A DNA stretch of 58,947 bases from Lentimicrobium sp. (GCA_024709105.1 JANJXJ010000011.1:1-58947); one strand, 5' to 3'. Shown: positions 26,627-36,900, counted from the stretch's first letter. The notes: generated from the letters alone by a model not told the origin. Program-made: numbers and translations.

Positions 26627-27619
26627 TCATGAATTTAAAACGCTTTCTATAGCCGCATATTCGTCTTTGCCAAATGACAGCTTGCTCAGTGCCGCAATAT
26701 TTTCATCCATTTGTTCAATGGAGCTCGCTCCGATAAGTACCGAAGTGATTCTGTTGTCTCTGAGTATCCAGGCCAGGGCCATCTGGGATAGCTTTTGTCC
26801 CCGTGCCTGTGCTATTTCATTCAGCTTGCGGGCTTTTTCTACCAACTCGGGGGTTACTTGCTCTGCTTGCAGAAAACCACTTTCTTTGGCAGCCCTGGAG
26901 CCTGCCGGGATTCCTTGCAGGTATTTATCGGTGAGTAAACCCTGCGCCAGTGGCGAATACGGGATGCAGCCAACACCTTCTTGTTCAAGTACATTGAGCA
27001 ACCCGCCTTCCACCCAGCGATCAAACATCGAGTACCTTGGCTGGTGAATCAGGCAATGGATGCCCATGCTTTTGAGTATCTCGGTTGCCTGCCTGGTTTG
27101 ACTTGCTGAATAATTAGACAAGCCTACATACAACGCTTTTCCCTGACGCACTAAATGTTCAAGTGCGCCCATGGTTTCTTCCATTGGTGTGTGTTCGTCG
27201 GGGCGATGGGAATAGAAAATATCCACATAATCCAGGCCCATCCTTTTTAAACTTTGATCAAGGCTGGCTATCAAATATTTACGCGATCCAAATTCTCCAT
27301 AAGGCCCTGGCCACATATAGTATCCGGCTTTGGTTGAGATAATCAGTTCATCCCGATACCTTCCGAGATCAGTACGTAGTATTTGTCCGAACGTTTCCTC
27401 TGCAGAGCCTGGAGGAGGACCGTAATTGTTGGCCAGATCAAAATGGGTAATACCCCGGTCGAAAGCATGTAAAACCATACTCCGGCTAACCTGATGAATA
27501 TCTACTCCCCCGAAATTATGCCATAATCCCAGCGACATTGCAGGGAGTTTTAGTCCGCTTCTGCCACACCTGTTGTATGGCATGCTCTGATACCTCTCAG
27601 AATTTGCTGTGTGTGACAT
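26627..27619 (-). CDS. aldo/keto reductase, YghZ-like
   Basis: A 330-residue NADPH-dependent aldo/keto reductase closely resembling E. coli YghZ (L-glyceraldehyde-3-phosphate reductase, AKR14). Visible: LPAMSLGLWHNFGG, catalytic Asp and Tyr in FDLANNYGPPPGSAEE, catalytic Lys in ISTKAGYYMWPGPYGE, His in YSHRPDEHTP, and the NADPH-binding tail SVLIGASS. By family it detoxifies methylglyoxal or reduces L-glyceraldehyde 3-phosphate in the cytoplasm. It carries its own -7 element and is first in a minus-strand group whose other members look glycan-related; a functional link is uncertain. Confidence 0.92.
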   Translation of the reverse strand: MSHTANSERYQSMPYNRCGRSGLKLPAMSLGLWHNFGGVDIHQVSRSMVLHAFDRGITHFDLANNYGPPPGSAEETFGQILRTDLGRYRDELIISTKAGYYMWPGPYGEFGSRKYLIASLDQSLKRMGLDYVDIFYSHRPDEHTPMEETMGALEHLVRQGKALYVGLSNYSASQTRQATEILKSMGIHCLIHQPRYSMFDRWVEGGLLNVLEQEGVGCIPYSPLAQGLLTDKYLQGIPAGSRAAKESGFLQAEQVTPELVEKARKLNEIAQARGQKLSQMALAWILRDNRITSVLIGASSIEQMDENIAALSKLSFGKDEYAAIESVLNS

Positions 27620-27685
27620 AATGCTTGCGTTAAAGGGTGATTAACAGAATGATTTTAACTTCATATGTCCTTCCCCCGGACTATG

Positions 27686-27693
27686 CAAAGATA
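27686..27693 (-). promoter_or_regulatory. candidate promoter of aldo/keto reductase gene (-7 element)
   Basis: On the minus strand TATCTTTG matches TAnnTTTG, 66 nt before the ATG at 27619. No convincing -33 element. Confidence 0.4.
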
Positions 27694-27813
27694 CGACAAA
27701 AGGGCTGTGTTTTATAACACATTGAAGAGGAAGCTTACAAAAGTGGCAATTCTGTGGTATTCTTTTATATACCACATGATAGCTATCTCCATTTAGACCT
27801 GGATTACATTGGA

Positions 27814-28821
27814 TTATTCCTGGATGTTTTTTAAGGATTCTGACTGATTCTTTTTTTTCAGCATATCAATAAATGCTTTGTAATCATTCTTAATCAATGA
27901 AATACTTACGGGTTTTATCATCCATAAGATCCAGCCGGTAATCCCACCCCATAAAAAGAAAGCAGTAAACTGCAGAATTGAAAATACAATAGCTATTTCT
28001 GGTGAAATACCATAAAATCCCAACAGAAAAACCAGACTTGCCTCACGTGTGCCAAAGCCTGCAATTGAAATCGGAATCAGCGTAGCCAGGCTCATCAAAC
28101 TGAGTATAAATCCTATATCGGTAACTTCAAGATCAATGTGTATTGCCCTGAAAATCCATTGGTTGGCAAGGTAAAAGATGTAATATGCCAGTAAAGTCAG
28201 AAGCCAGGGAATTGCCATTCTGGGTTTAAACATCTCACCCCATGTTTCTTTTATTAACCCGGGAAGACTGAGCTGCCGGGGATTTCTTATCAACTTGTTC
28301 AGGCTCAGTTTCAGCAGGAACCATATGATAAACATGACAATACCCACCAGCAAAAGATATAAGGAACCATGATGGTCGCCGAGAACCTGGTAAAAAAACA
28401 GCATGCCTGTCGCGCCAAACCATATAAGTATTGCAAAATCAAAAATTCTGTCGGAAACAATGGTTTTGAATGACTTATAAAAGCCGGTTCCGGTATCCTC
28501 TCTCACGTAATACAGCCTGGCAATTTCGCCCAGACGACCTGGCGTTATCAGTCCAATAGTAAAGGAAGCCAGATAGGCATGAAAGCTTTTAACATAACTA
28601 TAACTGCATCCTTCATAGCGGAGCAAACGATTCCACCTTAAACTTTTTACACCTAAAACCAGCAATACACCAGTGAGCGATAGTAAATACCAGAACAGAT
28701 CAAGTTTGCCGAGAACCTCCGAGAACGTCTTTTTATCCCATTCAATACGGCTTACCAGCAGCCATAGTATCAGAGCAGATCCCAGAAGTTTAAGTAAATT
28801 GGTGGTTAAGCCTTTCTTCAT
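27814..28821 (-). CDS. flippase-like (LPG synthase TM region, UPF0104) membrane protein
   Basis: A 335-residue integral membrane protein with about eight transmembrane segments. Landmarks of the LPG_synthase_TM/AglD-like family: LRWNRLLRYEG after the second helix, TIGLITPGRLGEIARLYYVRE, SDRIFDFAILI, and PISIAGFGTREASLVFLLGFYG. Members are thought to move or modify lipid-linked substrates across the membrane; none of the catalytic MprF domain is present. Its ATG (28821) overlaps the stop of the upstream F420-beta-like gene (ATGA), indicating translational coupling in a four-gene module with GT2 and methyltransferase. Confidence 0.88.
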   Translation of the reverse strand: MKKGLTTNLLKLLGSALILWLLVSRIEWDKKTFSEVLGKLDLFWYLLSLTGVLLVLGVKSLRWNRLLRYEGCSYSYVKSFHAYLASFTIGLITPGRLGEIARLYYVREDTGTGFYKSFKTIVSDRIFDFAILIWFGATGMLFFYQVLGDHHGSLYLLLVGIVMFIIWFLLKLSLNKLIRNPRQLSLPGLIKETWGEMFKPRMAIPWLLTLLAYYIFYLANQWIFRAIHIDLEVTDIGFILSLMSLATLIPISIAGFGTREASLVFLLGFYGISPEIAIVFSILQFTAFFLWGGITGWILWMIKPVSISLIKNDYKAFIDMLKKKNQSESLKNIQE

Positions 28822-30146
28822 GCATTCAGGTTTTCGCGTTTGATCGAGAAAGTAGCTTTTTTCCAGATTTTGCGGGATCTTTCAAATACCCTGCCTATGG
28901 TAGCCGGAGGAATTTGCTCAACGAGCCATTTTGCTACCCGGGTTCCGAGAAGTACAAACAATGTACTAACCACAAATTCCATAAGATATCTGCTCACAGG
29001 GAATCCTTTCAGTGTATAACCAAAATCTGGGTTAGTTTTTCCAATCAAACTCCTGAATTTAAACCTGATAAAAGTCCCTCGCTTTTTCAGGTCATAACCA
29101 TGTGAGTGCATGGTAATGGCTTCATCGGCAGTGATGGGCATAAGGCTGATTAGTCCGGCTGCTTCCATTTCTGTGAGAATGGCCGCACCTTGTTCGCTGC
29201 GGCTGAGCACCATTGAAAACCCTTTTCCACGCTCTTCATAAACCGGAGCCCATGCATCGCCACCGGAGATATCAGTAAATTCGTTACTCAGATCGGTGCA
29301 GAGCAAGCTGTTTCTGAGTATGTGAAAGGGGATGAGGTAATTGGCATGGAACTTTGGTAATTCTGCGCTTCGTCCGTCGCTCATTTCAACACGCATGTTG
29401 CCTGGCCACTCTCCATATCTGAACCATAGCCTGCTGATATTCTGATAATCTTTGATTTTATAGGATCTTAAAAAGCTGCGCACGGAAGAAAAAAGCAACG
29501 TATTTCCGTAAAACGGACCAAAAATGTAATGAATGTTTTGCACAGAAACATCTTTTGCTTTTTGCAGTTTGCGGATGCTCTGCACTTGTCCCGGAAGCCC
29601 GACATATGCCAGTTTTCCCTGAAATGCCTGAATCTGCGGAAGTATTTCATTTACTGAAGTAATGATGTACTTGCTTTGCGCTGCTTCAAGTATCTCATCC
29701 TCAGTAGTAGCAATAAATGATTCTGCGAGCCAGGGTTTTGTTTTCGACATACCGGTTACAACTGCCCCATCAATTTTGCCGGTTTTGAGCAGATATATTA
29801 AAATAGCTGAAATCATTCCACCGCTGGCACCGGCTCTTCTTATTTTTTCGTCGGTGGAATGTGCGATAAAAATCCCGTGGTACGGTCCGGTATATGTATG
29901 AAAACCCGGTGCATTTGCGTAAAAATGTTCCCGGTACATCGGAAAGCTGAAGTCCTTGCCTGCACAGGCGTTTAGTATCCGGTCCGATTCGGTTTCATCC
30001 GGCTCTGATATAATTACCGGTTTGTATTCGCCTTCCCGGTCTGTAAAAACAATTTTTCCACCCGACAATCCCACACAACTGCCACAGCGGTTGCAAAGAT
30101 CGGAGCGCATAATGCGTTTTAGTTCATCAATACTTTTCGCAGACAT
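28818..30146 (-). CDS. F420 hydrogenase/dehydrogenase beta-subunit-like Fe-S protein
   Basis: A 442-residue protein read from ATG 30146 (an in-frame TTG lies at 30164). N-terminus has an Fe-S motif CNRCGSC (about residues 16-22), then the FrhB-like N-terminal domain with GASGGMISAILIYLLKTGKIDGAVV and the C-terminal FrhB domain (AYVGLPGQVQSIRKLQ, ISGGDAWAPVYEERGKG). By family these are flavin/Fe-S proteins that reduce F420 or, in bacteria, act in polysaccharide gene clusters with an unclear redox role. The start lies 20 nt inside the end of the methyltransferase gene and the stop overlaps the flippase start, so it is fixed in this glycan module. Only one clear CxxCxxC cluster was seen. Confidence 0.88.
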   Translation of the reverse strand: MSAKSIDELKRIMRSDLCNRCGSCVGLSGGKIVFTDREGEYKPVIISEPDETESDRILNACAGKDFSFPMYREHFYANAPGFHTYTGPYHGIFIAHSTDEKIRRAGASGGMISAILIYLLKTGKIDGAVVTGMSKTKPWLAESFIATTEDEILEAAQSKYIITSVNEILPQIQAFQGKLAYVGLPGQVQSIRKLQKAKDVSVQNIHYIFGPFYGNTLLFSSVRSFLRSYKIKDYQNISRLWFRYGEWPGNMRVEMSDGRSAELPKFHANYLIPFHILRNSLLCTDLSNEFTDISGGDAWAPVYEERGKGFSMVLSRSEQGAAILTEMEAAGLISLMPITADEAITMHSHGYDLKKRGTFIRFKFRSLIGKTNPDFGYTLKGFPVSRYLMEFVVSTLFVLLGTRVAKWLVEQIPPATIGRVFERSRKIWKKATFSIKRENLNA

Positions 30147-30861
30147 AAAACTGTCGTATTCCAAGTTCAGCTATAAAAGTCCCCTGCATACTCTCAATAA
30201 ATCTTTCAGCGGCATCTTTGAGAGCTTTGGGGCCAACGGGTAGCAAAATGGTTCCTTTATGAAAAAGCAGTTTCCATCCGGTATGCTCAAACATGGCTTT
30301 TACTTCGCGCGAATGCAAAAATCGGTGCGGCCCTTCGCCGTGCCCGCCAAAAAGAGCTGTATATATCCGGTAAGCCGGCTCGCTGGTGGCAGGTGGACAA
30401 CTGAGTACCAAACGGGCATCTGATGTTGAAACGCGGTGCAGCTCCCTCAGAAAAGCGATTGGGTCTTCAACATGTTCGAGGGTTTCGAGACTTACAATAC
30501 GGTTAAATTCCTCATTGTAAAATGGCAACACACTGTATGTGCTGAGTTTAACCTGCTGAACATGAGGCCTGAGTCGTGAAGCAACCTGCATCAGCCCTGA
30601 GGAAATTTCTGCATTTACTATTACAGTCTCCGGGTTGGCTTTGCGAATGTAATCATCGGCTTCGCAATCGCGGGAAGTAATATTTAAAACTTTTGCCTTC
30701 TCCGTCAATTGCAGGTGCTGTATGGTTTCCTTAAAGCGCTGATCGTGGGTATCTTTTACCCGGTTGTTTTCCTGTACATAAATATGAGCAACCCTGTCCC
30801 AATGCGCTTCTACATCACGGTCGTTCCATGGATTTTTAAAGAAGTTGGTGCCTCCCATCAT
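30127..30861 (-). CDS. class I SAM-dependent methyltransferase
   Basis: A 244-residue methyltransferase. The usual motif I GxGxG is weak: the segment is VLNITSRDCEADDYIRK, where glycines are replaced; motif II reads VIVNAEISSGL and the post-I region FNRIVSLETLEHVEDPIAFL is typical (methyltransferase type 11, SLETLEHV). HRFLHSREVKAMFEHTGW fits the C-terminal half. It may methylate a sugar or lipid intermediate. The ATG at 30861 overlaps the TGA of the GT2 gene upstream (ATGA), and the 3' end overlaps the Fe-S gene by 20 nt. The degenerate SAM loop leaves some doubt about activity. Confidence 0.78.
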   Translation of the reverse strand: MMGGTNFFKNPWNDRDVEAHWDRVAHIYVQENNRVKDTHDQRFKETIQHLQLTEKAKVLNITSRDCEADDYIRKANPETVIVNAEISSGLMQVASRLRPHVQQVKLSTYSVLPFYNEEFNRIVSLETLEHVEDPIAFLRELHRVSTSDARLVLSCPPATSEPAYRIYTALFGGHGEGPHRFLHSREVKAMFEHTGWKLLFHKGTILLPVGPKALKDAAERFIESMQGTFIAELGIRQFYVCEKY

Positions 30862-31724
30862 TTTTTACGGTTAAGCAACGAAATCTGATCGGCAAGTAAG
30901 CCAAAGAAGAACATAAACATTCCCAAAGTAATCAGAATGATTCCTGAATTGGGAAATCTTCCAAAAAACAGGTAGCCATTCACACCCCATAAAATACCTG
31001 CAACTGTAAAAAGCAGACTTGCTGGGAAAAATACTTTCAGCGGATTAAAGAGCATAATGATTCTGAAGAGCAATAAAAATGTTTTTGAACCATCCTTTAT
31101 AAATTTTACGCTGCTGGCGCGTCCAACTCTTTCTGTTACCTCTATGGGGAATGTCCCGATGTTGTACCCTTCTTTCAGAAAAGCAAGGGTAGAGGTGGTT
31201 GAAAACGAAAACCCGTTGGGCATAAGGTGGAGCAAATTGAGAATCAATTCACGATGAAATCCGCGTAAACCGGAATTATAATCAGGTAACTCCTGATCAA
31301 CCAGCATTTCACCGGTTTTTCTGATGAGCCATTTTCCGCTTTTTCTGCTCTTTACCTGAAAAGAGGTAGCTGACCTTTCGCCAATTACCATATCGTATTC
31401 ATGAAGCATGTCAACAATAGTAGCCAGGTAAACCGGGTTATGCTGCCCGTCAGAATCCATGGTAATAACGTATGGAGTAGCAGCTTTCCTGATTCCGGTT
31501 TTCAGCGATGCTCCATATCCTTTGTTTACTGCATGTCTGATCACTTTTACAGGATACTTTCCTGCTACAGCTGCTGTTTGATCGGTTGAACCGTCGTCAA
31601 CAACAATGAAGTTATACTTATCAAACAGCTCTTGCTCTTTCAGTGATTCGAGCAAACCGCTTATTCCTTCTTCTTCATTGAAAGCCGGGATAATAACGGT
31701 GGCAATTTTTTTTTGAATATCCAT
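30858..31724 (-). CDS. GT2 glycosyltransferase with two C-terminal TM helices
   Basis: A 288-residue membrane-associated GT2 enzyme read from ATG 31724 (a TTG lies one codon upstream). Visible: ATVIIPAFNEEEGISGLL, VVDDGSTDQT, NKGYGASLKTGI, metal motif TMDSDGQHNP, GLRGFHRELIL and two C-terminal transmembrane helices (about 222-245 and 253-278). This is the DPM1/GtrB-like plan that makes polyprenyl-phosphate sugars. First gene of the module GT2, methyltransferase, Fe-S protein, flippase. Candidate -7 elements lie upstream. Confidence 0.9.
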   Translation of the reverse strand: MDIQKKIATVIIPAFNEEEGISGLLESLKEQELFDKYNFIVVDDGSTDQTAAVAGKYPVKVIRHAVNKGYGASLKTGIRKAATPYVITMDSDGQHNPVYLATIVDMLHEYDMVIGERSATSFQVKSRKSGKWLIRKTGEMLVDQELPDYNSGLRGFHRELILNLLHLMPNGFSFSTTSTLAFLKEGYNIGTFPIEVTERVGRASSVKFIKDGSKTFLLLFRIIMLFNPLKVFFPASLLFTVAGILWGVNGYLFFGRFPNSGIILITLGMFMFFFGLLADQISLLNRKK

Positions 31725-31776
31725 CAATTCTCAGAAAAACAGGCAAATATGATTTACCCGGGAGTTTGCAAACAGG

Positions 31777-31784
31777 CAAAGTTA
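31777..31784 (-). promoter_or_regulatory. candidate promoter of the GT2-flippase module (-7 element)
   Basis: TAACTTTG on the minus strand, 52 nt before the GT2 ATG. A second match, TATCTTTG, lies at 31869-31876 just past the HIT gene stop and could also serve. Confidence 0.35.
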
Positions 31785-31885
31785 AACATTTTAGGGTTTC
31801 AGGGCTTTAATAAATTACCTGAAAAAGAAATCCGAAAGCTGGAAATTGAACCGGCTCCCGGATTAAAACAAAGATATTCAGTATT

Positions 31886-32281
31886 TTAAATGATATTGGC
31901 AGATATTTCTTTAGCAATACCAGCAAATTCGTCAGAACTGAATTTCAGTTTTGGCCTGCTGAAATCCATATCATAAATTGAGTAGATGGGAATAAGGTGA
32001 ATGTGGGCATGAGGAACTTCAAGGCCAATTACAGTTACACCTATTTTGGTGCAGGGTACAACTGCCTTTATTCCCTTGGCAACTTTTTTCGCAAATTCAA
32101 ACAATCCGGCATACAGAGGATCTTCTATATCGAAAATATAGTCAACCTCTTTTTTGGGAATGACCAGAGTATGCCCTTTTGCGAGCGGGTTTATATCCAG
32201 AAAGGCAAGAAAATTTTCATCTTCTGCAACTTTGTAAGCCGGAATTTCTCCGTTGATTATTCTGGTGAAAATGCTTGACAT
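31886..32281 (-). CDS. HIT-family (Hint-like) hydrolase
   Basis: A 131-residue histidine-triad protein: SIFTRIINGEIPAYKVAED at the N-terminus, FLDINPLAKGHTLVIPK, and the triad HAHIHLIPI near residue 95-103. By family it hydrolyses purine nucleoside phosphoramidates or adenylated compounds in the cytoplasm. The family's usual length is 115-140. It starts 11 nt after greA and is probably co-transcribed with it, an order common in Bacteroidota. Confidence 0.95.
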   Translation of the reverse strand: MSSIFTRIINGEIPAYKVAEDENFLAFLDINPLAKGHTLVIPKKEVDYIFDIEDPLYAGLFEFAKKVAKGIKAVVPCTKIGVTVIGLEVPHAHIHLIPIYSIYDMDFSRPKLKFSSDEFAGIAKEISANII

Positions 32282-32292
32282 GGCAATACAGT

Positions 32293-32754
32293 TTAGCGTG
32301 AAACTTCAACAATTTCAAAGGTCATTTTTCCTGCAGGCACCTGAATATCAACGCTATCGCCTACAATCTTCCCCAGTAATCCTTTGGCAATCGGCGAATT
32401 AACCGAAATTTTTCCCGATTTCAGGTCTGCTTCATTTTCAGGCACCAGAGTGTAAACCATGGTGGCATTGTTTTTTGTATTTTTTATCTTAACGGTTGAA
32501 AGGATAAGCACTTTGGAATTATCGAGTTTGGTTTCATCGATAATTTTGGCATTTCTGATGGTTTCCTGAAGTTTTGAAATTTTGAGTTCGAGCATGCCCT
32601 GTGCATTTTTGGCTGCGTCGTATTCGGCATTTTCCGAGAGATCGCCTTTATCGCGGGCCTCGGCAATTTGCTGAGAAATGGCAGGACGTTCAACATTGAT
32701 CAGTTGATCGAGCTCTGCTTTCAATTTGTTTAAACCTTCAAGTGTGTAATACAT
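32293..32754 (-). CDS. greA: transcription elongation factor GreA
   Basis: A 153-residue factor that rescues backtracked RNA polymerase by stimulating transcript cleavage. N-terminal coiled coil (YTLEGLNKLKAELDQL through ETIRNAKIID) carries the acidic tip residues in RDKGDLSENAEYDAAKN; the C-terminal FKBP-like domain has the conserved ISVNSPIAKGLLGKIVGD and ends MTFEIVEVS. Length is normal. First gene of a pair with the HIT protein. Confidence 0.95.
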   Translation of the reverse strand: MYYTLEGLNKLKAELDQLINVERPAISQQIAEARDKGDLSENAEYDAAKNAQGMLELKISKLQETIRNAKIIDETKLDNSKVLILSTVKIKNTKNNATMVYTLVPENEADLKSGKISVNSPIAKGLLGKIVGDSVDIQVPAGKMTFEIVEVSR

Positions 32755-32798
32755 GGTAATTTTAATTTCTGCGGTTACTCAAAAGGGATAATAAGAAG

Positions 32799-32820
32799 AA
32801 AAGACCCTTATTCAAGGGTC
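32799..32820 (-). terminator. terminator downstream of the PorV-like gene
   Basis: GACCCTT (32803-32809) pairs with AAGGGTC (32814-32820), 4-nt loop, followed on the minus strand by TTTTCTTCTT. It lies about 48 nt past the stop of the PorV-like gene and ahead of greA. Confidence 0.6.
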
Positions 32821-32867
32821 CTTTCAGTTTTATGAAACGGGAGGGGGGCAACCCCTGAATCCCGGTA

Positions 32868-33926
32868 TCAGAGATTAATTCGTGCGCCTATGCTGTGGGT
32901 GCCGCTGAACGGGTCGGTAGCCCTGTAGGAATAGTCAATAGCAATTGATGAACCTTTCTCTTTGTCAAGAGGCACGGCTACTGTAAATCCTGCACTAGGT
33001 CCGGTATAGGCTGTGGTGCGCTCAGTTTTTGAGGTTATACCTTCTTCGTAGGTGTAACCGGCGCGTAGCATCAGATAAGATTTCAGTTCATACTCAATAC
33101 CACCAACATACTGGTCTTTGTTAAAAGAGTTTGAAATGAAGTTACCAGCAAGTGTCAGCCTGTGCATTTCCGAAATGTAGAAATCATAACTAGCTCCCAA
33201 AGCGAGTTGAGTAGGTAGTTCGAAATCGGCCGAACGCTGCTCAAGGGTAAAGTAACTTTCCTGTCCGGGGAGCAGGCTGCGGATGGAGAGACCGTCACCA
33301 TTAAACTTCATGGTAGGCCCAACATTGCGCAGGGTAATTCCAAACCTCACATTCTCGCGGGGGCCGGTTACATACTGAATACCAGCATCAAGGGCAATAC
33401 CCTGAGCACTTACATCAGAGATAACTTCCGAAACTATCTTGATATTGATACCTCCGTAGATGCTGCTCGAAAAAGCTTTGGCATAGGAGATATTAATGTT
33501 CATATAGCTCGGATTGAAGTTACCGATTCCACCTTCGGGAATATCTTCGGTGGTGATGGGAATATCGCCAAAATTCATTGACATGATTCCCAGTCCGATA
33601 ACGCCCGACTGTCCAACCTTTTGGGTGAGACCGAAAGAATTGATTCCGATTTCGCTTCCCTGAAGCCACTGTGTGTTCGAAAAGATGAGCTCAGTGCCTT
33701 TGGTATGGGCAATTCCGGCGACGTTCACAAACAAACCTTCAAGGCCTTTAACACCTGCAATGTTTGCTCCTCCCCATCCCGAGCTTCTTGCCCAGGGATT
33801 GATCAGAAGTTCGGATGCACCTGCCTGACCCGACCTGTCTTTGTTACCGGCAGACAGTTGAGAGAAAGGCATCAGCAATGCCCCTGTCAGCAAAATGGCA
33901 GCGAAGTATTTAGAGATCTTGTTCAT
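32868..33926 (-). CDS. PorV/PorQ-family outer-membrane protein
   Basis: A 352-residue protein read from ATG 33926 (a TTG at 33932 is the only longer start). Signal peptide about 1-26. The mature part opens with GQAGASELLINPWARSSGWG and contains GLEGLFVNVAGIAHTKGTEL, a pattern of PorV/PorQ (UPF0164-like) barrels, followed by repeated amphipathic strands and a terminal GARINL. PorV is an outer-membrane shuttle that takes T9SS cargo from the translocon to the attachment complex; paralogs often sit beside specific cargo. It is the last gene of a three-gene run after a 1430-residue T9SS-type protein (51-nt gap). Confidence 0.87.
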   Translation of the reverse strand: MNKISKYFAAILLTGALLMPFSQLSAGNKDRSGQAGASELLINPWARSSGWGGANIAGVKGLEGLFVNVAGIAHTKGTELIFSNTQWLQGSEIGINSFGLTQKVGQSGVIGLGIMSMNFGDIPITTEDIPEGGIGNFNPSYMNINISYAKAFSSSIYGGINIKIVSEVISDVSAQGIALDAGIQYVTGPRENVRFGITLRNVGPTMKFNGDGLSIRSLLPGQESYFTLEQRSADFELPTQLALGASYDFYISEMHRLTLAGNFISNSFNKDQYVGGIEYELKSYLMLRAGYTYEEGITSKTERTTAYTGPSAGFTVAVPLDKEKGSSIAIDYSYRATDPFSGTHSIGARINL

Positions 33927-33977
33927 AAGCAATATTTTGAATGTTTTTTACTGTTATCAGGTTCTTTTTTCCTTTTA

Positions 33978-36900
33978 TTAGAAGGCGTTAAGGTCAATCG
34001 GGCGTAATGCTCCAAACCACTTAACAATCTTCTCGCCAATACCATCGGCTTTAACATGGATGAGATAAACTCCGCCGGCGATGGGGATACCTGCATAATT
34101 CTTCAGATCCCAGTCAATGGAGGTGCCACTTTCATCTTTTGTAAATTGCCTGATCATCATACCATTGGTGGTGTAAATGGTGACTGTACACTTGCGTGGC
34201 AGATTGGCAATTTTTACCCTGTTGTCGAGCTGATTGGTTTCGTAGGTCGAATATCCATAATATGGATTGGGAACTACAGTAATAAGATCAAGCTCTGAGG
34301 TAGCCTTCTGGATATTGTCGTAAGTAGTTGCAACACTTTCGGTGCTGAAACTATATTTTGGGAAATTGCGGTTGTCAAGATGTGCCTGTTTGTAGGTTGA
34401 GTCAATGTCGCTGGTGCTGTAGTAGCGGCGATATGGCTTGGCAATCTTGATGTCCACAGTAACGTCGTTTGATAACCAGTCTTTCTCAAATCCGGGAACT
34501 GCCATTGGTATGGTTACCCACATTGCACTGGAATATACCAGCGATCTGTTTGTATTTGAGGTTGCTGTTGCTTCAATAGCTGTTCTCAGTTTTTTACCAG
34601 CATCATAGGCAGGGATGTTGGCCAGTTCGATTGCTCTTCCGGCAGTATGAGCAAAAACATACAGGTAATGCTGTCCGCCAAGTACAAGATCTCCGCCGGT
34701 TTCGCCTGAGAACAGGTTACTGGTTGGGTTAAAGATCATGTCGCGGCCATTCTGACCTACCAGCCATGAGTTTTCGCCAAAGGCCATGTTCAGCCTTTCA
34801 CCGGTTTCGAGATTGATAACATATCCCGGGAACCAACCCATACCTGTTTCAGCAATGTAGTTGGCAGCATCAGGATTGTCGCTGGCCCCACTGCCAATAG
34901 CTGCGGGTTTGCCATCCTTGTCAACCGACTGGGCTGCCCTTATTCCGAAACGTTCAACATTGCCTTCGGCAAGAATAGGATCTGAACACATTTCAAGAAC
35001 AGGAACACGAGTCCATTTGCTCTTGTCAGGAGTGTATACAACTTTTATACTTGACAGTTCAGAGAATAACGAACCGGTTTTTGACAGGTTTCTGAATGCA
35101 GGGCTGAATTGTGCATCCTGTTCGATGGAAGCTGCCATGGTATAAGGTGCCCATGAACCACCCACAACTTTTTCGTAGTTTGAGTTGGGATCGAATGGCT
35201 TACTCGGCATGTTCCAGTCATTACTTGCTGTATTGGCTGCATCATTTACCACTCCTGAGCGAATCCAGTTGAGGAAAGGAATACCATCCACATCAGGCAC
35301 CGAGGCAATCCATGTTTTTGAGCTGTCGGCATAGGTGATGGCAGACTCAAGTAAACCATTGTTTTCTGAGATGATTCCCCAGATAGGATCCTGATCAGCA
35401 TTGGTTCCAATTCTGAAAGGACCCGGATCGAGGATCTGGCCAATGGTTACAGAAATTCCTAATTCAGGGAAAATCTGTTCGTTTTTAAAAGAAATCAGGG
35501 TGTCTGATTTATAAACAATATTGGTCTTGGTGTCGGTAAGTGTCCAGTTTGCACGTTCTGCGGTTGTAAATTCATCTCCTGTTGGATATGAATAAGGCTG
35601 CAGTGAGTCAAAAGCAAGAATATACTCAGTGTTTTTAACGTTCAGCGGATCAATTACCTTGATATCAATGGGGCCCTTGCCTGCTTTGTATTTTGCAGAG
35701 TAGGCAATCGGATAATCAGGAGAACCGTAAGTATTGAGGGAATCAACAGGTTTTTTAGTCAGAATTTCAGCAATGGTCTCGTCGCTCATTTCGAGGATGT
35801 TGCCACCATTGCCCTGACCCTGAAGCCTGGTTACTTCGACGCCGGCACCAAACTCTGCAGTAGCCATTATGGTACCAACAGGAATATGAGGAATTCCGGT
35901 ATAAACCTTAATATTCTTACGACCTGCCAGGTAAGTGCGTTTTTGTCCGGTAAGGCCTGCAATGCCTTCTTCCTGCGCAGCAGGGTCAGCGGTATAACGC
36001 ATGTACTCGTTGTATCCATAGGATAATGCGAGGTAGTAATATTGTTTGTGGTTTACTAATCTCTGTCCTGTAAATGCATCATCTCTCAGTCTGAAAGTAT
36101 GAGATACACCCAAATCAGCACCGTTTACTTCTTCTACCGGCACATTGGCGCCAAGCGACTGATCAAAGTTGTGGTTAACCAATTGTTTAACATTGTTCTT
36201 AATATCGCATTGATATACCAGACGGGCTTTTGAAGGATCTTTAATATCAGCAATGGATACATTGGCATCTTTCAGCTGGAATACCTGGTATCCTTCGAAG
36301 CGGTAGTAAGGGTCAAGATCAAAACCAAGGCTGTTTGAAATAGCAAGAATGGCCGGGTCAAGTTCTTTGTATGACTCGTTGAAATTGTTTCCTGCATCGT
36401 TGGTTCTGCGGTTGGAGATGTAGAAAATGAATTCTTTATCCAGTTCCCTGATGGTAAGATCAGGAGCGTTGGGGCCGCTAACAACGGCAAAACAGTTGTC
36501 GAACAGGAGCTGACATTTGTCGTCAACCACCTGCAGAAGTTTTACCGATGCCCATGGACCTCCCGAAGCGGCACGTGCCCAGGGAATTCCTACAGTAATA
36601 TAGTTTACAGCACCTGGCTCAAGTACGAATGGTCCGGCTGATTGCATGAAACGACGGTCAGCAGGAGGATTCTGAGCAATTTCTTCTGTCCAGTTTTTAG
36701 GGCCATTGGGAGGAATACCACCGGTACCCCAGTCGCAGACGTCGGTATCTCCGGGGAACATAAAGTCGCAGGCAGGACCGTATCCACCGGCTGAAGCATG
36801 GGCGTTTCCGCCGTAAATCATCTTGGTATTGTCTTTCCAGATACCACGAAGCAGTTTGTAATAATCGGGAGCTCTTCTCGGGTCATCCTGATAGTCGGGA

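Noticed and set aside
27753-27776. Perfect inverted repeat TGTGGTAT/ATACCACA, followed by palindrome GATAGCTATC (27778-27787)
   Set aside because: Lies past the flippase stop without a T tract; could be a weak terminator or regulator site but nothing decides it.
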